Origin: Diphasiastrum complanatum
Taxonomy: Eukaryota > Streptophyta > Lycopodiopsida > Lycopodiales > Lycopodiaceae
NCBI GenBank assembly: GCA_029204225.1
Contig: CM055092.1
Span: 21,169,669-21,233,668, forward strand
Length of the DNA: 64,000 nt
Reading direction: 5' to 3'
Under the pieces are notes generated by a model. It had not been told where the DNA came from and ran no database searches. It saw nothing but the letters and a program-made list of their open reading frames with translations. Within the stretch, counting starts at the first letter, position 1; each line of letters begins with the position of its first letter. Below are positions 1 through 10,952 of this stretch, piece after piece. The position numbers were made by a program, and so were the translations under genes.

Positions 1-346
1 CTTTGGTGTGGCGATGGGAGATGGGTTGACGATCACCGGACATAATGCCAACGGTGACCATCGAGTCGGTGTTAATCCTGACCTTGTACGTGGTACCTTG
101 GTACAGGAAGTGGAAACAAGCCTTGTCCTCGTCCCAGGTGGCGTAAGCGTGGAGGGCGAGGCCCATGTTAATCTCAGAATGGAAGAGCGCCAGGTAAAAA
201 CCCATTGCCTCTAGAAGTGGACCGGTTGTCTACAGCCATGGTTGGATCAGAGTGTCAGAGGGTAGAGGCCAAATCTGTGTGGCCTCGGGGATGTCACGCT
301 GGATCACCTGTTTGGCACCAGAGTCTTCAGAGGATGAGGAGGCCAT
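1..346 (-). pseudogene. Accessory frame downstream of gypsy B integrase (5' part, one stop)
   Basis: I do not recognise this protein. Reading the minus strand from an ATG at 346, the frame opens with MASSSSEDSG, runs to a TAG at 230-232, then stays open in the same frame to the window edge (segments such as GFYLALFHSEINMG and HAYATWDEDKACFHF). It therefore looks like one coding frame with a single nonsense change. It lies just downstream, on the same strand, of the TATA-bearing spacer that follows the B integrase, the same place where element D carries a different accessory frame. No membrane segment or known retroelement domain is visible. It could be an accessory ORF of B or unrelated flanking sequence; the window edge cuts it. 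Confidence 0.45.
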
Positions 347-454
347 GTTAGCACTGATGATTAGTGGTCGAAAAAATAGAAAAAATGGTGGAAAATAAAA
401 AAGGGTGTGGAAACGGCAGAAAACTGTGAATAACAAGTGTTGGATGATAAGGAG

Positions 455-1422
455 TGTAGTTCAGAGTGCAGATCGGTGTTCAGTAATATCAGATGACAGT
501 TGGTAGGAAGTTTGGTTGCAAATGGAAAACTTGGTAATTTCAAAGTAAATTTCGACAGAGCTTCGCTAGCAAAGGTGACAAATGACTCGAATTCAGCCCT
601 TATATAGCGGAATTTAGAGTGCGTATTAGGTGAAATCCACTTTTCCTTGTTCAGTTCCACCCAAATTTTGGCAGACACCTTCTTCACAAAATTCTAAGAC
701 CTCAGGGAAGTCTGCGAGAGTTCAGAAGATGATTTGACTGCTATGCGAAGGTTCTGTGAGGGTTCAGGCTGTCTGCAAGGGTTCAACTCTCACAGGAAGT
801 GATCTCTCGCACAACTTGTTCTTATGATTGGATTTTCAAGATCAGACCATGTAGGTAGGTTAATTTCATTGCTCTGATTTCATTTAGGCACCTTGCGAGG
901 GTTGGTAAGATGATCTTGATGCTCTGCGAGGGTTCTAAAAATTCAGCTTCTAGGAACTCTCGCATACACTAAAAAATGATGATTCCTCCATCACGAACTC
1001 TTGTAGAGATTTTCATGGATGCATCTAGGTCAGATCTGGTGACTGTCCAATTTTCAAGAGCTATCTCCCAAGGGATCTCAAAAAATCATGAAAAAAGTGC
1101 TCTTTCAAAGTGTTTTTTGACGAGATCTCGAGATTTTCTGATTTTTAGCTTTTGTAAACTGGTAATCAGCTTCATCCAGGCTTGATCTGACTGTTGGTAG
1201 TTCTTTGGAAGTTCTGATGGATTCTTGGTAGTAGATCCATCAGTCAATCTGATGATCTGCTTTCTTTTTTATCCTATCTGGATCTGGATCCTCCTTGGAT
1301 TCTGATGAATTTCTCTGATCTTGTTAGATATGGCTGAATCTTGATGGATTTAGCTTGATTTGGCTTGATCTCCTTAGATCTAGCGGTGATGGCTTAGCAG
1401 ACTAGCTTTTTGTAACGTGCCA
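455..1422 (-). promoter_or_regulatory. TATA-bearing spacer between integrase and accessory frame (element B)
   Basis: Non-coding stretch on the minus strand between the B integrase stop and the accessory frame. It is closely similar to 28895-29280 plus 31154-31670 in element D. It holds a clear TATA motif (minus strand CTATATAAGGG, about 595-608) roughly 250 bases before the accessory ATG, and several copies of a TCTGCGAGGGTTC-like motif (around 708, 738, 752, 768, 893 and 921). It starts with TGGCACGTTAC at 1422. It could be read as an LTR, but no tRNA primer site follows its 3' end in either copy, and in D an LTR start lies beyond the accessory frame. I therefore prefer an internal promoter region. 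Confidence 0.5.
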
Positions 1423-1444
1423 CTCCTAATCTGGATCTGTCTTA

Positions 1445-2557
1445 CTATGGTGGCCAGTACTTGTGCAACCGGCTACCGTTGATGGGTGTGTCGAATGGCG
1501 TCCCATCTAGCATTTCTAAGTTCATGGCTCCATGATTAAGAATTTCCTTGATCCTATAAGGACCTTCGCCAGTGAATTTTAACTTTTCCTTGATCGCCTT
1601 GGTTTTATACATCAGGACCAGATCTCTTGAACAAAGATCCTTCTTTTGTAATTTGCGATCATGCCAAGCTTTGCATCTTTCCTTTTCAGCTGCCAGTGCA
1701 TGCACAACTAGTAAGCATGTTTCACAGAGTTTATGCAAAGCTTCGTGGTGTAGCTATAGAGATTTGGACTCATTAAGACGTTGCGCGGTGGCAATCCTTA
1801 ATGAAGGAACTAAAAACTGTACTGACATTACATCATCCTGACCATATACCAATTGGAAGGGTGTTTGATCAGTGCTTCCTTTATATGTTGTCTAGAATGC
1901 CCATAGGACAACGTGCAACTTGTGTTCCCAATCTGAACTGCTAGGTTCAATTGTTTTCGTGAGCATGCTACACAAGATCTTATTGGATGATTCTGCTTGC
2001 CCATTACCATGAGGATAATAAGGCGTACTGGTTCTGTGGATCATGAAGAATTCCTCCAATAGGATCTTGATGGTCTCGTTGATGAAATGGCTTCCGCGAT
2101 CACTGACTAGTTCCACCGGGCATCCGAAGCGCACAATGATATTTTCATAAAGGAACTTGGCAGTGGTCCTAGCATCAGCTACTCTTTCTACGTTGGCTTC
2201 GACCCATTTGGTAAGGTAGTCTGTGGCTACGATTATGTATCGAGCCTGGGAACTCCTTGTTGCAGGGTGAATTGGACCAATATAATTCAATCCCCATGTT
2301 TTGAACGGTGCTTGGGCTAAGACTGGGTGCAGTAGATCATCGTTCAATCTCGTTGGTCTCCTTGCCCTTTGGCACACATCACATATTTTCAAGTATTTCT
2401 CCGTATCTTTATGAATTGTTGGCCACCAACATCCTGATTGCAAAATGACCCCCACCCATGCCTTCATGTGAAAGCAAAATGACCTGGGTGGTCTCATGAG
2501 GAAGAATACACCACCGCTAACTTCCATCTTGACCTCTTCGATACAACTAGCCGACAA
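1445..2557 (-). pseudogene. Ty3/gypsy integrase, element B
   Basis: Integrase of a Tat/Athila-like gypsy element, which would join element cDNA to host DNA. Reading from 2557 down: the end of the zinc-binding part (CDVCQRARRPTRLN), the core with TDYLTKW carrying the first Asp and VSDRGSHF carrying the second, then PHGNGQAESSNK with the Glu, and a C-terminal part ending HKYWPP at 1445. The frame changes near 1890, so the two halves lie in different frames and the gene is broken. The N-terminal part of the zinc-binding domain is disturbed around 2500-2557. Element D has the same integrase at 31685-32668. Confidence 0.85.
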
Positions 2558-2984
2558 TCAGCTGATAAGGTCTAGCCTTCAAGATCAATTTTCGCTGTTC
2601 CGCCTTTGGTAGTGATTTGTCTGGTTGGCCACGCATTAGATATTCAACAATGTCGGCAGCCCATTCTGGTACTGTGTCCATGTAAAATAAGGCAGCATCT
2701 GCTAACTCATGGTCGGGTTGGGTGGCAATCTCCTTTCCCTTGATTCGTGACACATGATCTGCCATGTAGTGTTGTTTTTCCTTGCGAACTACTATCCGAA
2801 AATCAAACTCCAACAACAAAAGTAGCCATCTGGTGATTCTTTCGGTGTTGCAAGTTTTATTAACGAGATAGACCAAGGGTTGATGGTCCATATAAAAAGC
2901 AAAATGTGTGGCCATCAAGAAATGTCCTGGCTCCGCAAGATGCATTGGCTTTGTTCGCACAGGTCCCTCGAAGACTTGTTCCAC
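2547..2984 (-). pseudogene. Ty3/gypsy RNase H remnant, element B (reverse transcriptase lost)
   Basis: The frame contains the late part of a gypsy RNase H and its connector to integrase: TDHQPL-like MDHQPLVYLVNKT, then ITRWLLLLLEFDF and ADHVSRIKG. In element D the same segment is preceded by RNase H and RT sequence, but here the upstream residues (EQVFEGPVRTKPMHLAEPG) are unrelated. The RT and the first half of RNase H have been deleted, joining protease-linker sequence straight to RNase H at about 2910-2920. The element could not reverse-transcribe itself. Confidence 0.8.
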
Positions 2985-3000
2985 TGGTGCCTGACTTTGA

Positions 3001-4012
3001 TCAGGTTCTCACTGGGCTTGTGACATCATGATTAGCACGTCGTCCAAAGTATGATTCTTGAAAGTATCCGGCATCTCGTGAACTGAAGCTCATCGAGATT
3101 TCTCTTTCAACATATTGATCTTGGCCCGATTGGTCATTTTTTGTTTTTCTGTCACCTGTGTAGAAGATGACGATGTGTTTGAGTCCAACTGGAGTGACTT
3201 CAAGGAATCCAACACTTTCTTTTTGCCCTTTTTTGTCATTTTGGTGGGTTCTTCCTTGTTGTCTTTCCTGCCGTGACATTCACCTCATGGTTGTGAATGT
3301 CGACGTCTACTGTAGCTATCGCCTCTTCGGGTAGGTCACTCCATTGGATCACATGGTTGTAGTGTTGCTTCAATTGATTCTTCTTATTCACAGGTGCCTT
3401 GGGTGGATCGATCTTTGAGACTTTCGCCATAGCAGACTTTTCTGGTGGTTGAGCTAGGACCTTCTTGGTTCCGTAATGATCTGGGTCCATGTGGTGTAGG
3501 ACCTGTTCATCAGTCAGCTCAATCTCCTTATTATAAGTTAGAGCATGTTGCCAAGGGACTAGATCATCGTCCACTGGGTTCTCAATAGGCTATGCTGACA
3601 ACCATGCTATGTTTATCATATTCACCCCAAATGTGATTGGTGTGTCCACAGTGTAACATTTGGGTGAAGATGTACTCAGTTTTGGATTTGATTCATATTG
3701 ACATGCCTGGCAGTCAATAGTTGCTAATGCATCTGTCCATCATAGTGACCTCCCTTGGCTGGCCTTGGGCGATCAATCGTATGATCTGTCGTGGATGATC
3801 CGTCATCAGCCTTGGGTGCAATAGGTTTCACTGCCCATGTGGTTGGATTAACCTTTACAGCCTGTTCTCTATTCTCGAAGGTGAGTTTCCCTGTACCCCA
3901 GTTGTGTACTACTTGCGCAATCCTCAACCATGGTCTTACCAGTAAAACACGGTATGCAGATGGAGATTTAGGTATATCCATGACTACAAAAGTAATCACA
4001 ATTTTACAAGTA
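3001..4012 (-). pseudogene. Gypsy B protease end and pol linker, several frames
   Basis: The stretch 3724-4012 encodes the second half of a retropepsin-like domain (KIVITFVVMDIP, then YRVLLVRPWLRIAQVVHNWG), which continues the protease interrupted at 13299. Downstream, 3236-3574 encodes a linker (MDPDHYGTKKVL, WSDLPEEAIATVDVD) and 3001-3279 a further piece in another frame. Stops and frame changes separate these parts. The order along the minus strand matches a gypsy pol linker, but no RT follows. The first residues near 4012 mark the left edge of the inserted C/A block. Confidence 0.65.
3574..3723. other. Non-coding or decayed part of gypsy B pol linker
   Basis: Lies between two open pieces of the B pol linker. 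It has stops in all minus-strand frames and no recognisable motif. Confidence 0.4.
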
Positions 4013-5080
4013 GAGGTGAGGAAGTCCTCCAAATCCAAGGTAGAGCCTCCAAATGTCCTCCAAGCAACCTGCAAGCTTCAAGATGCTTCCCAACTCCAAG
4101 CTAGGATGCCTCCACCTGCAAGTAAGGATCTGCAAGCCTCCAAGGATCTCTCCACCACCTGTGTCCCTCCTCTTTAAACACAAAGATAGATAACAAGCTG
4201 GCCTCAAGTATTCACCACCCAACCATAGCTAGATCCAAGCTCCAAGCAAGACCTATCTAGCACCCCCTTGCTAACCATAAACAAATCACAAGCATACCAC
4301 AACACTCCATAGCATACTCAAGATCCAATCCCTACTTATGTCCCATACCATAAGCAAGATGCAAACCTCAAGCATACTACCACAAGAAAGCACTCTACAC
4401 ACTAGTAGCAACACTAGAGCATAAGCCAAGCAAACAAGAGAGATCTCCCCTCCACAATGGGCGCCCTACTACCCTCATATAGATGGCCCATGGAACCCTC
4501 CAATGCACTATGGAGTTCCATGCTCATCCAATGAGAGAGAGAGAAGCCTAGGGGAGTTAAAGAATCTCCAAGAGCCTCCATAGGCTTGTGGAATGTCAAG
4601 AGACTCCTTCCATAACCTATGACTCTTTGAATGCCTTTCTTGTGGGAGTTGGGAACTCAATGGACAATTTAGAAGGGCGCCCTCCTACTAGGTCCCATTG
4701 CCCAAGTTGTGCAAGTATACTTTGGTCCTAGACCAATAAAGTGATATGGTTCAAGGTTGAGGCCCAAGGTTTAGAAAAATAGTCATCCAGTGACTTTCTA
4801 ACACCTCACTAGGTTCCATACCTCCATCCAAGGCATAGACACCTACCTGCCCTTAATCAAGGACACTAGTACCTTAATCTAAGGCACCTACCCTTAATAG
4901 TAAGGGTACCCCTTATCCAAGGGTCACGTGACCCCATACCTCCAACTAAGGTATAGTCACTTGCCTGCCCTTATCCAAGGGCACATACCCTTAATCTTAA
5001 GGGTACCTTGCCATATAGCCCCCAACACTAAATGGACTATTAGGGGTCTAAAGTACTGCTAGTTACATAGGTATGTAACA
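4013..5080 (-). repeat. LTR (3') of chromovirus C
   Basis: On the minus strand the sequence after the polypurine tract starts TGTTACATACC at 5080, a typical LTR start, and runs left to the junction with gypsy B at about 4012. The exact 3' end is unresolved because no clean CA end or target duplication is visible there. The part near the LTR start (about 4800-5015) is packed with short inverted repeats such as CCCTTAATAGTAAGGG and CCTTATCCAAGG. A TATA-like CTATATGAGG (minus strand) lies near 4474-4483. The matching 5' LTR is absent: the element is cut at 8693. Confidence 0.7.
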
Positions 5081-5096
5081 TTCCTTCCCCCTAAAC
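5081..5096 (-). other. Polypurine tract of chromovirus C
   Basis: Minus-strand purine run (TTTAGGGGGAAGGAA) between the polyprotein stop and the LTR start TGTTACATACC. It is placed as expected for priming plus-strand DNA synthesis. Confidence 0.75.
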
Positions 5097-8000
5097 TTAA
5101 ATTTTTCCTTGTAGGAAAAAATTTGGAAAATTCTTCTGGAGATCAGCCTCCTTTTCACAGGTATCCTCCTCTTCTAATTTGCCCCTCCACCTGACTAAAA
5201 ATTCCCGAAGCACTCTACTCCATAGAGTTCTTTGCCGGCTATTGACAATCGCCTCGGGTTCAGGTGGTCCACTCATGGACTCATCACAAAGAAGTTCCAC
5301 TAGATCTTCCACAGGGACCAGGGTCTCCCCAACCCCCAACGAGGGTTTCAACTTACTAACGTGGAAAACAAGATGAATTCCAACGTTAGCTGGAAGTTCT
5401 AGTTTGTATGTGACCTTGTTTATCACTTGGATAACCTTAAAAGGACCACAATACCTAGGCGCCAACTTTGCACACTTAATAGTTTTCAAGCCCCTAGAGT
5501 GACTAGGGACTCTCAAAGACACCCAGTCGTTGACCATGAATACCTTGTGCTTCCGAGATAGATCAGCATAGTGCATTGCCCTGTCCTGGGCACTTCTTAT
5601 GCTATCTTTAGCCAGCTGTAACATTTCTTCCATATCCGCAAGGAAATCAGCTACGGCTTGCACCCGTAGGTTTTTCATGGCAACACTAATTGGTGATCGA
5701 GGTTGAAAACCATACATAAGCATGAAAGGGCTGAATCCGGTCGCTGAATGTTTTGCACTATTATATGCAAATTCCACCAGTGGAATGTACTGTTCCCAAT
5801 CAGACTGTCGATGGCCCACATATGCTCGAAGCATATCCTCCATCATCTGATTGGTCCTTTCCGTTTGACCGTCTGATTCCGGATGATCTGTAGAACTTAA
5901 ACTTAAAGTTGTTTCCAACTTTTCAAATACTGCTTGCCAAAAATTCCCAGTGAATTTTGGGTCACGGTCACTGACAATATCGCAAGGCAGTTCGTACAGT
6001 CGAAAAAGCTTCTCAACAAACAGTTGAGCTAGTTCTGAAGCTTTAACAGTAGTTTTCGTTGGGATAAATTGAGCAAACTTCGTAAGTCTGTCAACAATGA
6101 CCCAAACTGAATCGTGGCCCTTCCCTGTACGTGGAAGCCCGACTACAAAATCCATAGATATACTTTCCCACTTTCCGATAGGAATATCTAAAGGATGTAA
6201 TAGGCCACTAGCTTTTAGCCTCTCTGCTTTATTTAACTGGCACTTAGTACATTTAAGTACATAGGCCTCTATCTGACTTTTCATCTTAGGCCACCAAAAT
6301 TGCCTTCGAACTAAGTCAAGTGTTCTTTGTATACCCGGATGTCCTGCGCATGGACTATCATGACACTCATGCAAGATTTGGGCCCTTACAGTGTCATTCT
6401 CCGGTACACACACCTTTCCTTTACGAAACAAAATTCTGTTTCGAATTAGGAAATCTGTTTCAGTCTTTCCCTGATTCGAGGAATCTTGCAACCCTGAATC
6501 GACCCCCGAAAGTACTTGTTGCCAATACTCTCCAAAAAAAGGATCGGACTCATATAGTCCTTGAAGAGACTGAAACAACTCTGGTTCTATAACAGTAAAG
6601 CACAACTGATTAATAACCGGTAACCGACTCAAAGCATCCGCTAGAGTATTTTGACTTTCTTTACAATAACATATAGAAAAGTCAAAGATTTGCATCAGCT
6701 CAGCCCATCTAGCTTGCCTCCCCTTTAAATCTGTAGCATCACAGAAATATCGAAGAGTCTGATAATCTGTCAAAACTTCAAATCTGGCTCCATACAGATA
6801 ATGTCGCCAAATTTTCAAGGAATGAACAATTGCAAATAGTTCCTTCTCATAGGTACAATACCTAGATTGAACAGGATTGAGTTTCTTGCTTTCATAAGCC
6901 ACAGGATGTCCATCCTGCATCAAAACAGCTCCAATAGCATAATCACTGGCATTGGTCCTAACCACAAAAGTCTTATTAGGATCGCCAATGATTAGTATTG
7001 GTGCCGAAGTGACACTTTTCTTAAGCAACTCAAAACAATTATTCATATCCTCCGTCCACACCACTAGTGGACTCTTAGCCCTCCGGCTTAGCTTCTTATA
7101 GCCTTTCAAGGTCTGGGTAAGAGGAAATGCCAATCGAGCAAATTGGGGAATATGCCGATGAAAAAATCCCATAAACCCCAAAAAAGACTTGATTTCCCGA
7201 ACTGTGGTGAGAATAGGCCAATCAACAACCCTTTGGATACGATCAGCCTCAATCTCCACCCCCCGTTCGGAAATCTTATGCCCCAAGTAGGACAATTCCT
7301 TAGCAAAAAAGTCACACTTAGACTCCTTGGCAAAGAGCTTTTCCCTTCTTAGAATGTCCAAGACAATCCTAAGATGCTCTTTATGTTCCGCCAAAGTCTT
7401 ACTGAACACTAGGATATCATCTAAGAATACCACTACGAATCTTCCCAAATATGGCCTGAACAAATCGTTCATCATTTGTTGGAAAGTTGCCGGTGCATTG
7501 GTCAAACCAAAAGGCAACACCAAAAATTCGTAGTGACCAAAGCGAGTTCGAAACCCGGTTTTTGGTATATCTTTTGCCTTAATGCGTATCTGATGGTAGC
7601 CCGATCTTAAATCTATCTTGGTAAAGTACCCAACACCACCAAGATAGTCTATTAGATTATCCATCCGCGGCAGTGGATATCTATTCTTAACGGTTACCTT
7701 GTTCAATTTCTTATAGTCGACGCAAAACCTTATAGTCCCATCCTTCTTGGCCACAAGAACCACTGGTGATGCCCAATGAGACTTACTAGGTTGTACCCAC
7801 CCCTTTTTCAGGTAATCATGTAATTGCCTATTTACCTCAGCCTCTTCCGATGCACTCATCCTATAAGGACGATGTGCAATTGGAATTGCTCCAGGTATTA
7901 GGTCAATTTTATGATCAACTGTCCTTTCTGGTGGTAAACCTACAGGAAGGTCTAAAAAAACATCATTGAATTCCTGCCTAAGTTCATTATAGGCTTCAAA

Positions 8001-8693
8001 TTCTGTAGTGTTCTCACTGGGTATATTCATGGCATTTATGTTAAGTTCTTCATCATTGGAGCAAATGATATCATTATGAAAACATATATAAACTTTAAAA
8101 TCAGAAATCTTCATAATAGAATTAAGTTCCTGTTTAGAATAAGGGTTAACATTTTTAGTGTTAACACTTAAACTAGCCTTGATCTTAATTAAAGAATTCT
8201 CATGCATAAAAGATAAAGATTTTTCAACAAAATCAATTCTCAATGATTTGTTCTTATCAAAATGCCATTGTTGCCCAAGAACAATATCTACATTAGCTAA
8301 TTGAACAACATGGAATTCTACTTTTTCAGAGTAATCCTGAATGTGCAATTCTACATCAGGAACAATAAAATCCATCAAATCAGAATTACTTCCCGATGCC
8401 ATTGTCACACGGTATTTCTCACTTTTTTTGGTAGGAAGGTTTAGCGTCTGCACCAAATTTACATTAATAAAGTTATGAGTGGATCCTGTGTCAAAAAAAA
8501 CATTAACAACTTGATCATTAACTTTACCTTTAATGCAAATAAGATCATTAGGACCAAAAACTAAAGAACTAAGGAAACAAACATCCATCTCATTACTTTG
8601 AGATAGATTACCTGAGGTTGAAGCTTGTTTTTTGACGCAATCACGTGCAAGGTGACCCTCGCCATTGCACTTGAAGCACATGTTCTTCTTACA
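5097..8693 (-). CDS. Chromovirus (Ty3/gypsy) polyprotein, gag end to chromodomain, element C
   Basis: One unbroken frame of about 1200 residues, cut at its N-terminus. Using numbering of the open frame that starts in the flank at 8732: zinc knuckle CFKC..GHLARDC (19-32, C-X2-C-X4-H-X4-C), retropepsin active site DTG (81-83), reverse transcriptase with LPFGLTNAPATFQ and the FLDD catalytic motif, RNase H, integrase zinc finger (HECHDSPCAGH then CTKCQ), integrase core with MDF, VSDRDPKF and DGQTER as the D, D, E positions, and a C-terminal chromodomain (REFLVRWRG). The chromodomain assigns it to the chromoviruses. The usual Trp of the TWE motif in the chromodomain is a Cys here (DTCEKE). All catalytic motifs are intact, but most of gag and the 5' LTR are missing. 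Confidence 0.95.
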   Translation of the reverse strand, partial: CKKNMCFKCNGEGHLARDCVKKQASTSGNLSQSNEMDVCFLSSLVFGPNDLICIKGKVNDQVVNVFFDTGSTHNFINVNLVQTLNLPTKKSEKYRVTMASGSNSDLMDFIVPDVELHIQDYSEKVEFHVVQLANVDIVLGQQWHFDKNKSLRIDFVEKSLSFMHENSLIKIKASLSVNTKNVNPYSKQELNSIMKISDFKVYICFHNDIICSNDEELNINAMNIPSENTTEFEAYNELRQEFNDVFLDLPVGLPPERTVDHKIDLIPGAIPIAHRPYRMSASEEAEVNRQLHDYLKKGWVQPSKSHWASPVVLVAKKDGTIRFCVDYKKLNKVTVKNRYPLPRMDNLIDYLGGVGYFTKIDLRSGYHQIRIKAKDIPKTGFRTRFGHYEFLVLPFGLTNAPATFQQMMNDLFRPYLGRFVVVFLDDILVFSKTLAEHKEHLRIVLDILRREKLFAKESKCDFFAKELSYLGHKISERGVEIEADRIQRVVDWPILTTVREIKSFLGFMGFFHRHIPQFARLAFPLTQTLKGYKKLSRRAKSPLVVWTEDMNNCFELLKKSVTSAPILIIGDPNKTFVVRTNASDYAIGAVLMQDGHPVAYESKKLNPVQSRYCTYEKELFAIVHSLKIWRHYLYGARFEVLTDYQTLRYFCDATDLKGRQARWAELMQIFDFSICYCKESQNTLADALSRLPVINQLCFTVIEPELFQSLQGLYESDPFFGEYWQQVLSGVDSGLQDSSNQGKTETDFLIRNRILFRKGKVCVPENDTVRAQILHECHDSPCAGHPGIQRTLDLVRRQFWWPKMKSQIEAYVLKCTKCQLNKAERLKASGLLHPLDIPIGKWESISMDFVVGLPRTGKGHDSVWVIVDRLTKFAQFIPTKTTVKASELAQLFVEKLFRLYELPCDIVSDRDPKFTGNFWQAVFEKLETTLSLSSTDHPESDGQTERTNQMMEDMLRAYVGHRQSDWEQYIPLVEFAYNSAKHSATGFSPFMLMYGFQPRSPISVAMKNLRVQAVADFLADMEEMLQLAKDSIRSAQDRAMHYADLSRKHKVFMVNDWVSLRVPSHSRGLKTIKCAKLAPRYCGPFKVIQVINKVTYKLELPANVGIHLVFHVSKLKPSLGVGETLVPVEDLVELLCDESMSGPPEPEAIVNSRQRTLWSRVLREFLVRWRGKLEEEDTCEKEADLQKNFPNFFLQGKI

Positions 8694-8697
8694 TTCC
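8693..8697. other. Head-to-head junction between chromovirus C and copia A
   Basis: To the left, the minus-strand gag zinc knuckle of C; to the right, the plus-strand gag of copia A starting inside the IWKVRMES segment. The bases ATTCC fit both elements, so the join may have used up to five bases of microhomology. Both elements have lost their 5' ends here. Confidence 0.75.
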
Positions 8698-10952
8698 ATA
8701 TGGAAAGTTAGAATGGAATCTATCATGATCATGCAAGATCTGATGGAAATTGTAAATGGTAAGGAGGGTGAACCTATTCATCCTCAAGAAAAAGCCAAAT
8801 ACATCAAGAGGTGCAATGTTGCACTACCTTGCATAAAAATGAATGTTGCAAATGAACTCTTAAGAGAGGTAGGAGATTGCACTTCAGCTCAAGATGCTTG
8901 GGAGACTTTGCAAAAGGTCTATGAATCCAAGAACCAAACTAGAATCTTAGCTTTGGAGAATCAAATCTATAGAAGCTATCAAAAGAAAAGAGAGAGTGCA
9001 CATACTTTTGTCCTAAGAGTAAAGGAATTGAACAAAGAGCTAGCCTTTATAGGTGACCCTATCAAGGATGAAGAGCTTGTTCAACTCATATTGAATGGAC
9101 TAAGCTTTGAATTTGACAATTTGGTTCAGGGATATGCAATTATGGGTAAGCTACCCATACTTGAAGAACTCCAAGGCACACTCATGGCCGAGGAATCAAG
9201 AAGGAGCCAAATGCAAGAGAGGATGGATAGGCTTTCCATCCAAGGTGGAGATGACGAAGCTCTCTTCACCAAAGGCAAAGGCAAGTCCAAAGGCAAAGGA
9301 TCAACATTCAAGAAGTCTACAAAGCTTGAGGATCAAGAAGGACCCCCAAAGACATCTCCATCAACCACCAAAGTCAAGAAGGACAAATCAAAGGTGAAGT
9401 GCTACTATTGTAGCAAGATGGGGCATTATGCCTCGGAATGCTTCAAGAGGAAGCAAGATCAAAGCCAAGCCAACATGAGCAAAGAAGAGGAGGAGGAGAG
9501 TTCACATGAGGACTCTCTCATGATGTCCATATTTTCTTCAACAAGCTTCAAAGGAGAAAATCCTTGGTGGATTGACTCGGGTGCTAGTTCACACATGACT
9601 AGTAAAAGGGAGTTTTTCTCTTCTCTCTTATCTTATGATGGACCTATAAAGTCTATCTATACAGCAAATGATGAAGCTTGTAAGATTGAAGGAGTTGGTA
9701 GCATTCCCCTTTGCTTAGGATCTTCCAAAAAGATCAACATAGAAGGTGTTTTGTACATTCCTACAATAACAAAGAATCTACTAAGTGTTGGCCAAATGGT
9801 AGACAATGGTTTCAATGTTGACTTTGCTTCAAATGAATGTTTCATCAAGAAGAAGGGTAAGATAGTGGCTAAGGGCACTAGACTTGGCAAACTTTATAAG
9901 CTGGATGCATTTGTGGATACTAATGTTGTCATGTTGGCCGAGAAGAGCAAGATATCTACCTTTACTTTATGGCACAAAAGACTTGGACATGTCAACTCGG
10001 GTTCCATGGAGGCTATGATCAAGGAGGAGTATGCTTTAGGCCTACCAAGGTCTATTGGGAAGGAAGACAAGGTTTGTGAAGCTTGTGCCTTATCCAAGGC
10101 ACATAAGAAGGTGTTTCCTAAATCCATTCCAAAGTCATCTCATCCTCTTGAACTCATACACTCGGATGTGCACATTGCTAGCACCAAATCTAATGGAGGT
10201 TCATCCATGTTTTTAACCTTCATTGATGACTACTCAAGATATTGTTGGGTGTTCTTACTTTCCTTCAAGTCTCAAGTATTTGATACTTTTGTAAAGTTCA
10301 AGTTGTTTGTGGAAAAGCATCATAATCATAGCATCAAGATTCTTAGAAGTGACAATGGTGGAGAATTCATCTCCAATGAGTTCAAGGCCTTTTGTGAGGA
10401 GGAAGGGATCAAGAAAGAGACTTCTTGTCCTTACACTCCTCAACAAAATGGAGTTGCTGAAAGAAGGAATAGAACATTATGTGAATGTTCTAAGGCTTTA
10501 AGATTAGATGCTTGTTTGCCCAAATCCTTTTGGGGTGAGTCTCTTGTATGTGCAAACTACTTGATGAATAGGGTGTCTTGCAAAGCAATTCAAGGCAAAA
10601 CTCCTTATGAGATGTTGTATGGAAAGAAACCCAATCTTAATCACTTGAAAGTTTTTGGGTGTATATGTTATGTGCATGTGCCATTGGAAACAAGAACCAA
10701 GGAGGATCCATCTTCCACAAGAGGGATCATGCTTGGATATGCAAGCTCAAGCAAGGGCTACAAAGTCTATCTCCCATCCTTGAACAAATTTGTTGTTTCA
10801 AGGGATGTCATCTTTGATGAACATCATATGCATATGCTTGAAGAAGGCTCAAGTGCTCCAACAATCAAGAAGAAGATGGCCGAGGAGCAAGATCTTGGTT
10901 TTGAGGAGGAGCTCATGGAGGAGCAAGCACCAAACCCACCTATCACACCAAG
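8695..10952 (+). pseudogene. Copia A gag-protease-integrase
   Basis: First part of a Ty1/copia polyprotein. Domains in order: gag, zinc knuckle CYYCSKMGHYASEC, protease DSGASSH, integrase zinc finger (HKRLGH then CEACALSK), integrase core with LIHSDV, LRSDNGGEF and PQQNGVAERRN supplying D, D and E. Comparison with element E shows one base missing at about 10952 (CCAAGAGATC where E has CCAAGGAGATC), which shifts the frame just before the RT. The frame then ends at 11085. The start is lost at the junction with C. Confidence 0.9.

Noticed and set aside
455-1422. Classical LTR of gypsy B
   Set aside because: No primer site follows its end, no TG..CA pair could be defined, and in D an LTR start lies beyond the accessory frame. 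Kept as the rival reading.
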